Assembly: GCA_037127255.1 (NCBI GenBank)
Contig: JBANSL010000004.1
Span: 70,764,627-70,828,626 of the forward strand
DNA from: Persicaria tinctoria
Lineage: Eukaryota; Streptophyta; Magnoliopsida; Caryophyllales; Polygonaceae
Direction: 5' to 3'
Length of the DNA: 64,000 bases
In this document: piece after piece, positions 34,201-47,430 of the stretch
Position numbering within the stretch: position 1 is the first letter of the stretch
Layout: each line of letters begins with the position of its first letter
Program-made: the position numbers and the translations under genes
The notes under the pieces: generated by a model
The model's database searches: none
What the model was told of the DNA's origin: nothing
Seen by the model: the letters and a program-made list of their open reading frames with translations, nothing else

Positions 34201-35667
34201 CCATATGAATCAGAAGCAAATTAAGAGTCAAATAAACAATGTGTGAGAGAAGCAAAGTAGACAGAAACACAAACCAATCCACCAAAAACACAACCATTTA
34301 ACCCATTGCAAACTTTTAGAAATCAGTACTCTTAAAAAGTTTTAGAAATCATGAGTACTTTAGTAGACCACCTAGAGTTTTGATCAAGAAGTAATTTAAT
34401 GGAAGATATTTAATTCTACCATTCTAAAAACACCATTTCAACTTAATTCTAACACAAGTGCATGATCAGTATAGTTACATTATTCAAATGTTGCATGATC
34501 AGTAATTCTAACACAAGTGCATGATCAGTCGAGCTTCATGATCAGTAGTTCCATTATTCCATTTCTTCACCAAGATTGATTCAAATGTTGCACTCGGTTA
34601 CATCTTGAAACTACTTATTTTATCTTCTCACAAGCTAAAAATTTTGTCTAATCAGTCTATATATATGTTTATACTTTATTCCAAAGAAGTTCATGACATC
34701 AATCGACTCTAAATTGAAATTGAAGAAAAAAAAAACTATACATTAAGAGCAATGACAGCAACCGAAACTAGCCTTACTCGACCATGGAGGTTTGCTAATG
34801 TGTTGTTCTTCTTTTTATATTTGACGTTCTCATTAACATGGTTGAAACTAGCCTTACCAATTGAAATAATTAACACAAATTGATTCATCTAGTGCAGAAT
34901 TGGGCCAACAATTTCTAGGCTTTTTGCAATAGATAAAATGCATCTACCTCCCTAAATCGTAACAAGATAAAGAGATATATACAAATATACTCTTAATAGA
35001 TGTTACCACCTATAAAACTCTTGGTACCTCATTTTCTAGGCTTTTTTCAATTTTGTTTGTCTACGTAGGTTCTTTGTAGGTTGCAATAGATAAAATGCAT
35101 CTACTTGTTGTAACTTGACAAATGAAAGATGGCTAAATGCTTTTGTCGATCTGGCTACTATATATGCCCTAAAACTTTACACTATGCACATCAGACCAAA
35201 TAGGAACATGTCTAGGCAAATAGACTTCCAATAGGCAACCAAAACCAACGACTTCTCGATCGACTATCTAGGCAAATAAGCATGTTCAGTAAAGGCGTGT
35301 TCAGAAGCAAGACTGAAAGAGGGGTTACAGCAGAAGCAAGATTGAAAGGGTTACACTCACCATTCTTGCTCCTACTTCTGATGGAGCGAGGGAACTCCGG
35401 TACCCTCAGTGTTTCGAGTGTAAGGGGGACGACGGCCTGGTCGTCGAGAGGAGGCGGCACCGGGATTGTCGAGGGAACTCCGGTAATCTCACTAGGGTTT
35501 GGGGTTGTCGTCGCACCAGGGGCTGAAGAAGAGAGCCTTGGAACCTCGTCGTGCAGTGGTGGAGGCGTCGGCGTTGGTGCAGTCGGCGTTGGTGCAGACG
35601 AGGACGAGGGAGAGGGAGATTTCCTCTTCAGGGTACTCTGAACGAGCTGTCGGGCTTTTGGAGGCAT
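31230..35667 (-). pseudogene. CACTA accessory protein, TnpA/Transposase_24-like, 6 exons
   Basis: Exons on the minus strand: 35667-35361, 34173-33934, 33809-33549, about 33448-33278, 32062-31915, 31594-31230, all with GT-AG borders; about 497 codons. Features in order: a Pro/Ser/Thr-rich N-terminus, a GPGTRAMYSTFIRDLG region in exon 2, an EFVRRHEQWIYLVNN stretch, then RNKANRTKNPNPINHHSG, which resembles the conserved core of plant En/Spm transposase-associated proteins, and an Ala/Glu/Arg-rich coiled coil (exon 6). Reading phases close at every junction except that a run of 13 G on the coding strand (34108-34120) gives one base too many. That is either a frameshift or homopolymer error. By analogy the product would bind the subterminal repeats. 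Confidence 0.7.
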
Positions 35668-35689
35668 GACCGGAGATGGGAGAGAGGAG

Positions 35690-35860
35690 AAGGAGGCCGA
35701 GTGAGAGGTGAGAGGAAGGGCGAGGAGGTAGGTGACCGGAGATGGGAGAGAGGAGAGGCGGTGGGTGACCGGAGATGGGAGAGAGGAGAAGGAGGCCGAG
35801 TGAGAGGTGAGAGGAAGGGCGAGGAGGTGGGTGACCGGATATGGGAGAGAGGAGGCGGAA
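35690..35860 (+). repeat. minisatellite upstream of the TnpA-like gene
   Basis: GTGACCGGAGATGGGAGAGA and the following GAGAAGGAGGCCGAGTGAG block recur three to four times. On the minus strand this is CT-rich leader sequence directly before the start codon at 35667. Confidence 0.85.
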
Positions 35861-35974
35861 TTGGGGCTAGGGTTTCACAGTGAAATTGAGAGGGTCTTTG
35901 GGGCTTAGGGTTTCACATTGAATTGGGGCTAAGAGTGGGCCGGAACTCTCAATTCTCGATTTATATAATACGCC

Positions 35975-36155
35975 CCATTCAGGCGACGGATTTTGACCAT
36001 GTTCCTCGCCTGACAATTCTCTAGGCCACCACAACCATTAAGTCCGTCGCCTGAATGGAAATTACGAGGGAAATTTCGAAATTTCAGTGAAATTGAGAGG
36101 GAATTCTTATTTTCGACTGGGGCGTCCACATATACAAACTCCGTCACCTGAAATA
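35975..36155. repeat. internal CACTA subterminal-type repeats, block 1
   Basis: Contains TTCAGGCGACGGATTTTG, CCTCGCCTGACA, GTCCGTCGCCTGAATGG and CCGTCACCTGAA, the same motif family as at both ends. It lies in the middle of the element, upstream of the TnpA-like gene. Confidence 0.8.
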
Positions 36156-36171
36156 TTTGTACTAAAAATTA

Positions 36172-36245
36172 GGGGTGGCCATAAATCCCGCAAAAATTAT
36201 GCGGGACGATCCCGGTGGGATCCCGCAAATCCCGTCCCGTCCGGC
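36172..36245 (+). repeat. GGGATCCCGC-rich fragment inside the CACTA element
   Basis: GGGGTGGCCATAAATCCCGC followed by CCCGTCCCGTCC-like phrases. It resembles the left end of a common plant nonautonomous element; no right end is found because the following DNA is a microsatellite. Confidence 0.35.
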
Positions 36246-36655
36246 ATATTATAATACGTAATAATAATAATAATAATAATATAATATTATAGAATAATAA
36301 TAATATATTATTAGTATTATTATTTTGAGAAAATATTATAATTATAATCATAATCTTCCATTTATAATAATAATAATAATATTTGTTTATAATAATATTA
36401 TTATTATTTGAGCAAATATTATTTATAATTATAATAATAATTTTCAATTGATTATAATACTATTATTATTATATAATATTATAATATAATTTAATAATAA
36501 TATTACTTTATAATAAAATTATTATTATCATTATTATTATCATTATTATATTATTATATCATATTATATTTTTTTTTCTTGTAAAGTATAATTATTTTAT
36601 AATAATAACAATAAAAATAAGTAATAATATTATTATTATTATCATCATTTAATTA
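36246..36655 (+). repeat. AAT/ATT-rich simple repeat
   Basis: About 400 bp of imperfect AAT, TAT and ATT units between the two internal motif blocks of the CACTA element. Open frames in it are meaningless. Confidence 0.9.
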
Positions 36656-36659
36656 TAAA

Positions 36660-36795
36660 GTGGCATTATACTCAGGCCACCATCACCATTTACGTCCGTC
36701 GCCTGAATATACTCAGGCCACGGTGATTGACTAAGTCCGTCGCCTAAGTACTTTTAGGCCACGAAGATTGAGTATGTTCGTCGCCTAGATCCCTG
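36660..36795. repeat. internal CACTA subterminal-type repeats, block 2
   Basis: Three CCGTCGCCT or TCGTCGCCT units alternate with CAGGCCAC or TAGGCCAC units, again matching the element's terminal motif family. Confidence 0.8.
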
Positions 36796-37010
36796 CAAAG
36801 TTTACAATGTCGAGTTTGTACATGCTTGTACTCCCTGTATATGTCAAGTAGGTGACAAATGGTAATGCATGAAGACTCATAATGCACATATATGTCACAT
36901 AAATATCTTAAGTTATAATCGAGGATCGTGATTACAAGAGGTCAAACATATTGTCAACCATCAGTGTCAGTATCCACATTCTCTTCGTTGACTTGTTCTT
37001 CTTCGTTCAC

Positions 37011-40000
37011 TTATTGTTCTTCATTGACTTCTTCTTCTTCTTCTTCGTCGTCTTCATCCTCTTCTTCCTCTTCTTCTTCTCCTTCTTCTTCTAGTTCTGC
37101 GGCTTCATCGTCTTCGTCGGTTTCTTCTTCCTCCAAGGGAATATCAATTTGGAGATTAAGACCTATAAGTTATGAAAACATGTGAGAACCAAAACGTAGT
37201 AGTTTATAAAAAAACATCTTAACTAGAATTCTAAGTTATAAACTATAAGTTAAAAACAAAATATTAAGTTCAAACCTTCGAAACTAATCATTGGGCCCTA
37301 CTCTTGATATGGTTCTTCAGGTTCAGTGGAAAGATTATCCCCACGTGTCGCCAGTGTTCGAGGATCGTAAACGCCTCTATGGGACATCACGTTCACTACT
37401 TTCCATGTCTCACCCGCCTTTGGATCATCTACGTAAAACACTTGCCTTACAGAGAGTGCAAGACAGAACGGGGAGTTCTCATACCAGCTAGTGTTCGTGT
37501 CCACCGAAAGCAAGCCCAGATCTAGCTCGGTGCTACTATTTTCAGGATTAGTGTCAAACCACTTGCACTAGAACAACACAACTGGCACGCGAGTAGCATA
37601 TAGTAGTTCAACCACTTGCTCGAGTACCCCGTAGTAGCGTGTATCTGCTGTTTCCACCATCACCCCTGAATTTTGCGTCCTCAAAACTTTATCTTTTCTC
37701 CATGACACAAACTTCACCCCGTTGACAACACAACTGGAGTACAATTTGCATTGCATTGGCTTTTTTGCCAAGTTGAGAACCTCAGGTTTAAGAAATGTGT
37801 CTCCCTTCTCGTGCAACTGAGCCGCCTATTTTAAAGAACATGTCAGTATAGAGTTTGGGAAAAGAATACCTTATGTTAACAACAGAACCTCACACATCCT
37901 TACCCATTTGTGAAAATACTCAAGAAAATGTCTTCTGCGCCTCCCCTCATTGGACTCTGGATATTTATGCTCGTACATCTCCGCATGTGCTGTCATGAAG
38001 AAGTCAACATCCTGGCAATCAGTTAACACTTGCGAGTGCGCCTCTGCAATCATATCATCACCTAACCCCTGGCCACGAGTGATTTCACCTTGTGGACACA
38101 CGAGTTTAGACACAACATTAGTGTCGTAGTTCGAGGCCTCTGTAGCATTTGCCTCTTCACTACCCTCATTTTGTAGCCCTAGGTATAGGTTGCAGTACGT
38201 AGTCGCCTCTTTGAGCGTGTAACGCTCGGCAATACTCCCCTCTGGGTAACGATAACTTTTGACGTCGGCCTTATAGTCGCCAAGTTGCCTAGAAAAATCA
38301 ACCCATTATATATGATGATGTCAAACCAGAGCCAATTCAAACAAGGACTTTGAAAGTATTAGCATACCTTTCAATTGGATACATCCACGTATAATGCACA
38401 GGTCCAGTTTCAAGCACCTGTTGCTGTAGGTGAACCAGAAGATGCACCATGATTGTGCAAAAATGTGGGGGGTAAATCATCTCCAAGTTGCACAGAATCT
38501 GCACTATCTCATCTTCCATCTGACGTACATCCTCCCTTCTCAGCTCTCTAGCACACAGTTTCTGAAACCATTTCAATAGCGCAACCAATGTCTTTGCAAC
38601 ACTAGGTGGAAGGTATGAGCGAACGAAAATGGGAAGCAAACGCTGGAACATGACATGACAATCATGGGTCTTCAAACCAGTGAACTTTCTCTCTTGAATG
38701 TTGACCTTGTTGTGCAAAGATCTAGCGTACCCATGCGGATACTTGACATCAGCGAACCACTCGAATATCTCTGGTATGTCCTCCGACTTCACTAAGAACG
38801 GCGCATGAGGGAGTCTTCCATCTCTCCTTGGTGCCTGGCTTTTTCGCACCCCTCTCTGTTGCAATGCAACTCGAGCTTTAGGACCATCTTTTGTCTTCCC
38901 GTCAATGCTAAGAGTGGTTCCGATAATGTTATCAAATACATTCTTCTCAATATGCATAACATCCAATGCATGTCTCACTCGAGTATATTGCCAATACGAC
39001 AATCTCCAAAAAGTGCATTTATGAGTCCAGCAGACCCTATTAGTCGCACTGTACGGGGCCTTCAAAGCAGGGTGCGAGCTAAGGACAGGGAAGTTGATCC
39101 TGTTGCAACAGATACGAGAGTAGTATAATGAGATGGATGGTGTATAATTTTCAGGTAAAGTAAAGAAGGAAGAGTGTATGTATAACAATCTCTTACCGAT
39201 TTATTTGTGATAGAATTTGCTCCCCGGTCCAAGAATGAGGTCGTCCTCTTTCCTCGCATTGCCCGTTGAATGCCATAGCGGTGGATCTCCAAGGGTGGTT
39301 TCGCGAAAGCCATCTTCGGTGCCCATCATAAACCATTCTTCCCTGTTCATGCGTTGCAACCGTGTTGTCCAAGCAAGCAGGGCACGCTTTATACCCCTTT
39401 GTTGTCGTTCCTGCCAACATCCCTAGACCAGGAAAGTCGCTGATAGTCCACAGAACTGCTGCTTTCATGGTGAAAGTAGACATCGAGTGCCGATCAACTG
39501 TACACACTCCAGTCTGCCATAGGTGCAGAAGCTCATCGATCAATGGCTCCATGTACACGCTAAGACACTTTCCAGGAGACTTCGGTCCCGGAATCAGCAA
39601 CGCCAGCATGTTGAATTCCCGCTTCATGAACATTGATGGAGGCAAATTGTAGGGCATGACAATCACGGGCCAGGTGCTATGGAGACTTGACTGTTGCCCA
39701 AACGGATTGAACCCATCAGTGGCAAGTGCAAGCCTAACATTCCTCACGTCATCAGAAAAATGCGGATACGTTCTGTCGAACTGTTTCCATGCCTTGCCAT
39801 CTGCAGGGTGTTTAAGCCATTCTGCATCTCTCACCCGCTCACCATGCCATCGCATTTTCTTCGCAATGTTCGGCTCCATGAAGAGTCTCTTCAGTCTTGG
39901 GGTCAAGGGAAAGTACCGAAGGACCTTTCTTGGAACCCTTCGACCGCCGTTGCCCTCGTCAGTCTCCCATCTCGAAGTGTTGCACATAGGACATGATTCT

Positions 40001-40719
40001 AGTTGTGCGTATTGCTTGTAAAACAGTACACAATTGTACTCACAAGCATCGATCAGCTCATACCGAAATGCAAGGTACTTAATCACACTTTTCATCTTCT
40101 TCCAATCAACTGGATGTTGGTTTTCTTCTGGCAAAAACTTCGAGAAGTGTTTGCAATTCAGATCCATGCTTCTATCTGTCCATCCACACTCTGCCTTCAA
40201 CTTTATTGAATCTAGACATGCCTCCAGAACAGTCCACTTGCTGCGGGGATACAACGGTGTTTGAGCCGCCTCTAGAAGCCTCTGATATTTCATATAATCA
40301 TCATCGACGACATCTTCGAACGCGGGTTCTTCAGTAGTCTCGTCAGCATCCATGTGTGCATTGCACCCAACATGATAAGGAAAGGCATCATGTAGAATAT
40401 CCATAACAGGACCATGATCAGAGGAAGATGCCCTCTCATCCAACATCTGATTTCATCTCTGGTCATTTCTCATATCAGCTGGTCTCTCTCCATGTTTGTC
40501 CCAAACTGTATAACAAGACCACATCCCATAGCGAGCCAAATCTGAGTGCATCTCATCTACGGTTACCCATTAGTTATTGTGACACTTTCTACACGGACAA
40601 AGGAAATGAGTCGTCCCACTCCTAATCGCATACGCTCTCATAGCTTCCATAAAATTAAAGATTCCTATTTGATAGTCCGCATGAGCGTGAGGGAGTTGCA
40701 TCCAACTTTTATCGCCCAT
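37011..40719 (-). pseudogene. CACTA transposase (Tnp2/TnpD type), 5 exons, four in-frame stops
   Basis: Minus-strand exons: 40719-39197, 39099-38368, 38288-37904, 37825-37276, 37162-37011; 1114 codons with phase kept at every junction. Domains in order: Transpos_assoc N-terminus (GDKSWMQL, then FLCPCRKCHN), Transposase_21 core (FNPFGQQSSLHSTWPVIVM, DFPGLGMLAG), a RHALDVMHIEKNVFDNIIGT block, a DUF4218-like part (RSYLPPSVAK to MYPIERY), a DUF4216-like part (QCKLYSSCVVNGVKFVSW) and an acidic Glu/Asp-rich tail. In-frame stops at 40570-40572 (TAA), 40453-40455 (TGA), 37568-37570 (TAG) and 37298-37300 (TAG) break it. Family role: binds the TIRs and cuts and joins DNA in the nucleus. The start was set at ATG 40719, which gives the conserved N-terminus. 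Confidence 0.88.
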
Positions 40720-40739
40720 TATCGTCCTGTCAATATCAA

Positions 40740-41165
40740 TTTCAATCTCTAAAACACATTCTCAATCCACATTGTAAAATGCATTCTCAATTTCAATCTC
40801 AACCTATACAAAATTCCCAATCACAAATACATTCTCATTCTCATCATCAATTCCAAATCCCATTCTCAATCTAAAATACACTCTCATCATCAACTTCAAA
40901 ACCACATTCTCATTATCACATCATTCTCATCATCAATTTCAATCACAAACATGTATTTCAAAACCACATTCTTATTATCACATTATTCTCAATAAAAAAA
41001 ACCTAATATATAGACATATACGTAATCAACACAAAAAAATCAACATAAATAATCCATTTTCCCATAACCTATCTTTATTGAAACCCCATTCTCAATATCA
41101 CATCATTCTCATCATCAATTTCAATCACCAACCTAATTTATAAACATATTCATACAAAACATAAG
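40740..41165. repeat. CATTCTCA-rich low-complexity leader region
   Basis: CATTCTCATCATCAATTTCA and variants recur many times between the transposase start codon and the right subterminal repeats. This would be the transposase promoter/leader on the minus strand. Confidence 0.7.
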
Positions 41166-41324
41166 ATATTTGAACATACCTTACTTAAAAATGGAGGAAT
41201 GAAGTTGATAAATGGAAAAGACCTACCTAGAAGGTGATTAGGGGAGTGAAATGGCGAAGAGATGGATAGGGAGGAGACAAATGGAGAAATGGGAGAGTCT
41301 CTGAAATTCGTGATTCAAAAAGAA

Positions 41325-41985
41325 CATTCAGGCCACGGACATAGCCCTAAGTTCCTCTCCTGAGTGAACAGTATTAAATGTCATCCAACCGCCTTACTTT
41401 TTTGGCATATCTCAGGCGACGGAGATAGCCCTAAGTTCCTCTCCTGAGTGAACAAAAATAAATGTGCCAACTGGCTTGCTTTTTGGCGGTAACTCAGGCG
41501 ACGAACATAGCCCTAAGTTTCTCTCCTGAGTGAACAGTATTAAATGTCACTCAACCGGTTTACTTTTTTGGCATGATTCAGGCGACGAACATAGTCCTAT
41601 GTCCCTCTCCTGGATGAATAGTATTAAATGAACCCCACTGGCCTACTTTTTTTTGCCAGATGGCCTTTTTTTGGCCTAATTCAGGCGACGAAAAAGCATA
41701 GTTGGGCCCTATGTTCGTCGCCTGAATCCTATTTCTGACAAAGGTTGTTGGGCTCTAAGCTCGAGCCACCAATTTTCTTCCTTTGTTCGTGGCTTGAATA
41801 TGTTCGTCGTCTGAGTAAACGTTCAGGCGACCAACATTGTTCCTTTTGGTCGCCCAAATAAGATTTCAGATGAGTTGGGAGGCCCCGTCAGCTAGGCGAC
41901 CACATTCGGCAAGTTCGTCGCCTGAGGGTCATTCAAGCGACGGACGGTTTTGGATCCGTCGCCTGAATTGCAATCTGGCATAGTG
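41325..41985. repeat. right subterminal CACTA repeats
   Basis: Short units around CAGGCGACGAACATAG and CTCTCCTGAGTGAA recur with a period of about 80 bp from 41330 to 41640, followed by denser CGTCGCCTGAA motifs to the terminus. Confidence 0.85.
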
Positions 41986-41988
41986 GTT

Positions 41989-42935
41989 GCAAAAGAGATG
42001 AGTTAAGAGTTTGACTATATATGTAAAGGAGTTTTTGTATGATTTCATGGTCAATCTAAGTCGTTTCTTACATGTACTGATGTACGTGTGGCATGTCCTT
42101 GGATTCGGATCTTGTCGCCCAACTCACCTATTCACCTCATTTTCCTTTTTCCTTTTGAAATTTTGCCTTTGGTGTTGTACTGTTGTAAGCCATATTTGAC
42201 CAATTTTGTGAAGTTCATATCCAGTAACAACTTTTCTAAAAATCACATCTTATCGCCGGCTAGGTAAGAAGGCACCTAAGAAACTTTAAACCTAAGTGGA
42301 TCGTTACGAAAATCCACTTAGGTGTCGCCTAGACGCCGCCTAGCTCAATAATTAATTCAGTTTTAACATCTATGAAGATGATTAGTTGACTTACAGTTTT
42401 TTTTATCCTCAAAGTCGGAATATATTTGCTTTTGAGTCGAACTTATAGTTTTGGATTTTATGACTATGAGGTTTAGAGTCGATAGTCGGACGCGTACTTT
42501 TATGTTAATTTACTTTTGTGTTAGTTAAACACCGTCAATTTAGGTTTATGAGTGCTATTATATATGAGTTATTATTACATTATATGAATTATAGACTCAT
42601 GATAAATATTAAAATATAATAAAATAATCAAGTTTGTTCTATGTCCGCATAGCTGCCTAGGCACTAACGTCTTTTAGAACATTTAATATAACAAAACTCA
42701 ATATGGATATGAAAGATCATTTAGATCCAATAACCACTTAAAAAATAGCACAAACTCCCAAAAAAAAAAAAATCCCAGACAAACTCTATTGGAGCCAACT
42801 AAATTAGCAATTAATATGATCAATAAAAGTAAGCATCATATAAAATCCGAGTGTGAAATGTATCTAGAATCTTGAGACCCATCCGAAGATACAAAATTTC
42901 AATTGAAAAATCACAAATGATGGATTACTTACGAA
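41989..42935. other. intergenic, no gene supported
   Basis: A 62-codon frame at 42011-42199 resembles nothing known. 42291-42322 is a perfect hairpin (CCTAAGTGGAT, 10-base loop, ATCCACTTAGG) within a GCCTAG-rich repeat. Confidence 0.4.
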
Positions 42936-43532
42936 CAACAACAACAATAACAACGTGCCCAGTATATCCCGCTTGAAGTAGGGTCTGGGGGGTCGAGTTG
43001 TACGCACCCTTTCCCCGACTAAGTCGAGAGGGTGTTTCCTAGTGACCCAAGACAAGTCCTCGAAAACAGGACAAGACTCCACACCAGAGACAACCGTATG
43101 ACATAAAGGAAAAAAGACCACACACAAGAAATAAGAGAAAGATGCGCAAAAATAGGACGAGACGGCAGGAAGGCGCGATGCTGGAAACACTGCACCCTAC
43201 TAGTTTTCGACAATTATAATAGCACTCCTCCACTGCACTCTGTCGCGTGACATCTCCTCTGTGAGTCCCAAAATGGCCAGGTCCTGTCGAATCACTTCGC
43301 GCCAGCTCTTCTTTGGACGACCTCTGCCCCGCCGGACACTGTCGATAGCCAAATGGTCACATCTGCGCACATGCGCACTCGGATCCCTCCTCTGAACATG
43401 TCCATACCATCGCAGTCTCACTTCCCGCAACTTAGCCTGAATACTGACCACTCCTACCCTTTCTTTAATAGCCTCGTTTCTGATTCTGTCATGCAAAGTG
43501 ACCCCACACATCCATCTGAGCATCCTCATCTC
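42936..43532 (-). mobile_element. RTE-type LINE 3' fragment
   Basis: The minus-strand frame (about 43200-43532) reads [50 protein letters not shown], then DRVQWRSAI, the conserved C-terminal tail of plant RTE polyproteins. A 3' UTR and a (GTT)n-like tail follow. TACGAA on both sides (42930-42935, 43533-43538) may be the target duplication. Same family as 20021-20594 but with a better preserved frame. Confidence 0.75.
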
Positions 43533-43544
43533 TACGAAGACGAA

Positions 43545-44488
43545 ACTAAAGGAAAGAAGAATTGATGTTCCACTCGACCGCACCTTCTATACCCATTCGT
43601 ATGAGGATGCATTTCACATTTTTTTAAGCTGCCTAATCTCAGTTGAAGTCATACGCAACCTAAGTGATAGAGCCTGTACCAAAATTATTGGTGTAGAAAA
43701 CAATCATATGACCACGGTTGAACTAATCAATGATACTAAATGCACAATTGGTATGAAAGAAACAACTTCTGTTTCGACAATCTGGTAGTGTTTTTGGTAT
43801 ATCCATCTTTGACAATGAAAAAAATCAATACCCACTCAATAATCGAATTTGCAAAAAACCAATTGACTCTATGAGAGAGCACAAAGATATGTTATGTTGA
43901 AGATAACATCGACACTCCATAATATATCATCAAGCCCAAACTTCCACCTAGAAAGAATAAGAATATAATTAAGATGAGAAAAGCTAGAAAGGATCTGGTA
44001 TAAACTGAATTTCTATGGATCTCTATCTCCAAATGGGGATGGATCATTTGGTTATATTATAGAAACCATGAGGCTAAGGTTATCAAGACGGGGAATGACC
44101 GATACCCGATAAATACAATTTTAAGAGCATAATTTTTGCACTCTGGATTGGGATCAAATAAGCACAAAGGCTAAACATACGAAACATTGCAATTGAAGGC
44201 AACAACCTTTGTGTTGTTAACGCAATTAAGGGCATATGGAGCTGTCATTGGGAGATTGAGATGATTATAACCGACTCCCACTTGAATGTCATGTCTTTTG
44301 ACAACATTGACGTCAGGCACGTCTTTAGGGAAATAAATTGTTTAGCTTACAAATTGACTAAACTTGGCCACTCTATCTCTACAAACCAACCTCCCGACAA
44401 TTTAGAACTGCAAGTTCTCGTCCACAAGAATGCTCTTGGATGAACCAGATCAAGAAACTAGTCTTTCAAACTTTTTCTTGTTAAAAAA
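43545..44488 (+). mobile_element. 5'-truncated LINE: zinc-binding and RNase H tails
   Basis: An early frame reads THSYEDAFHIFLSC (zf-RVT region). A later one (44195-44443) reads IAIEGNNLCVVNAIKG, WEIEMIITDSHLN, VRHVFREINCLAYKLTKLG, the RNase H tail, close to the 22.2-kb copy. An A-run precedes the right flank; AAGACGAA (43537-43544, 44489-44496) may be its target duplication. Stops and frameshifts throughout. Confidence 0.75.
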
Positions 44489-44814
44489 AAGACGAAGTAC
44501 TTTGTAAACATTTATTTTTATCTTTATTTTTTTAAGTCTCAACCTTGTCTTAACATAAACTTTGTGGTAAATAAATGCAAGGACAATTACAAAAACTTTG
44601 TGGTAAATAAATTCAAGGACAATCACTCATAAATACGAAATTATAAAAATAACCAAAAATTGATATTTATATAGTTTTGGCATCTTAAAAAATGCTAAAA
44701 AGTGACCCTTTTTTTTAATGGAGGGAGTACAAAATTATATTTAATTATACTATATGCATGATAATATTATCTATCATTATTAAGTAATCAAATACTTGAG
44801 TTGTTTTGAGTATT
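44489..44814. other. AT-rich DNA with short duplications
   Basis: ACTTTGTGGTAAATAAATNCAAGGACAAT-like units occur twice (about 44562 and 44596). A Stowaway-like right end (TTAATGGAGGGAG before TA) is at about 44716-44728 without a matching left end. Confidence 0.4.
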
Positions 44815-45180
44815 TTAGGGAAAATGATAAGATTTTTATTGGTTTTGGATATAATCGGGTTTGAGTTTTTTCGGGTGTCGGGTGTAATCGAGTTCGGGTA
44901 ATTTCGGGTTTCAGATATGTTTGGGTTGGGTAATTTCGGGTTTTGGGTTGATTTCGGGTCGGTCCATTCAGATATAATCGGGTTCGGGTTATTAATGGGT
45001 TCGGATTGCTTTCGGGTTTGGGCTTAACTCGGATCGTGTCAATCGGTCTCGGATCCAAACATTTTTTTCAACTATTCGGGTGTCGAACGGGTTCGGGTTG
45101 GATTAATTGAGTCGGTTTTCTTGGGTTGGGTCTGGTATTGCCAGCTCTACCGGATATGCTCATATGCCCACCCCTCCGGA
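44815..45180. repeat. TCGGGTT-rich dispersed repeat
   Basis: Dense TTCGGGTT, TCGGGTCGG and related motifs. It is compositionally the same family as the following element, but its ends are not resolved. Confidence 0.55.
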
Positions 45181-45239
45181 GAATAATCAATTTATTTTAT
45201 TTAAGTAATAATCAAATTTTCACTAATCATGAAAAGTAG

Positions 45240-45679
45240 ACCTGTCAAACGGGTCATTCGGGTCGGATTCGGGTCGAGTCACTTCGGGTCTCGGGTAAAA
45301 CGGGTCCCGAGTAAACGGTTTTCGGGTATTTCCGGGTTGTCTAGAACTCGGGTTTGACCGGGTTTCGGGTCATTTCGGGTCGATTTTGGATTTGTCAATT
45401 TTTCCCTTTTTAAATTAAAAAAATCATGATTTGATAATTTTGCCATAAATTTTAATTATATATATAAATTTAATTATATTTAACTATAAATTAATCGGGT
45501 AAATCGGGTCAAAATTACCGGGTCACCGGGTCGAAACCCAGAACCAGATTACCCGGAAAATTTTTGGGTTTTCGAGTTCGGGTCGAAAAAAATTCTAGGG
45601 TCAAAAGTTTCGGGTCTTGACACAAAAATGTTCGGACGGTCGGGTCGGGTGTTCGGGTTTGATTATGTTTTGACAGGTC
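45240..45679. mobile_element. TIR element rich in CGGGT motifs, upstream of eL22
   Basis: GACCTGTCAAACGGGTC on the left and TTTGACAGGTC on the right are inverted ends, flanked by TA on both sides. About 440 bp, noncoding. Its right end is about 50 bp from the eL22 TATA box. Confidence 0.65.
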
Positions 45680-45728
45680 TAATGAACAGTGAACGGTGAA
45701 CCAGTTCAAATTGGGTCTGTCCTTGGTC

Positions 45729-45820
45729 TATATAAAAAGCCCAATGCACATCTCTCAAGCCCAACTCGTTCTTACTTGGTGTCCAGAAGATAACTCTGAA
45801 CCCTAAATCGCAAACCCTAA
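45729..45820 (+). promoter_or_regulatory. eL22 promoter: TATA box, site-II-like motifs, telo-boxes
   Basis: TATATAAAAA starts at about 45729. AAGCCCA occurs twice downstream (about 45738 and 45758), related to the site II motif of plant ribosomal-protein genes. Two telo-box-like motifs (ACCCTAAA near 45800 and AAACCCTAA near 45812) follow in the leader. This motif pair is typical of plant ribosomal-protein promoters. Confidence 0.65.
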
Positions 45821-45898
45821 ATTCTACAGAGCCAGACAGCCAGTCATCTCCCCTCCCAGGAAATCGCAAGGCGGAGCAACCAGATCGAACGGGTGAAA

Positions 45899-47430
<1,532 letters not shown>

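Larger units (their letters stand above)
30268..41985 (-). mobile_element. CACTA (En/Spm) DNA transposon, 11.7 kb
   Basis: It starts CACTATGCCAAATTACAT and ends with the inverse GGCATAGTG; the inverted ends continue into TCAGGCGACGGA. A 3-bp target duplication, GTT, flanks it (30265-30267, 41986-41988). CACTA ends plus a 3-bp duplication define the superfamily. Both subterminal regions hold many copies of an AGGCGACGGAC-like motif in both orientations, the presumed accessory-protein binding sites. Two genes run on the minus strand: a TnpA-like gene near the left end and a Tnp2-type transposase to the right. Both carry disabling changes, so this copy is probably not autonomous. Confidence 0.95.

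Noticed and set aside
36928..37185. Ser-rich + strand frame
   Set aside because: Antisense of the acidic Glu/Asp-rich tail of the CACTA transposase.
44716..44732. Stowaway-like right end GGAGGGAG with TA
   Set aside because: No matching left end within 400 bp; not called as a complete element.
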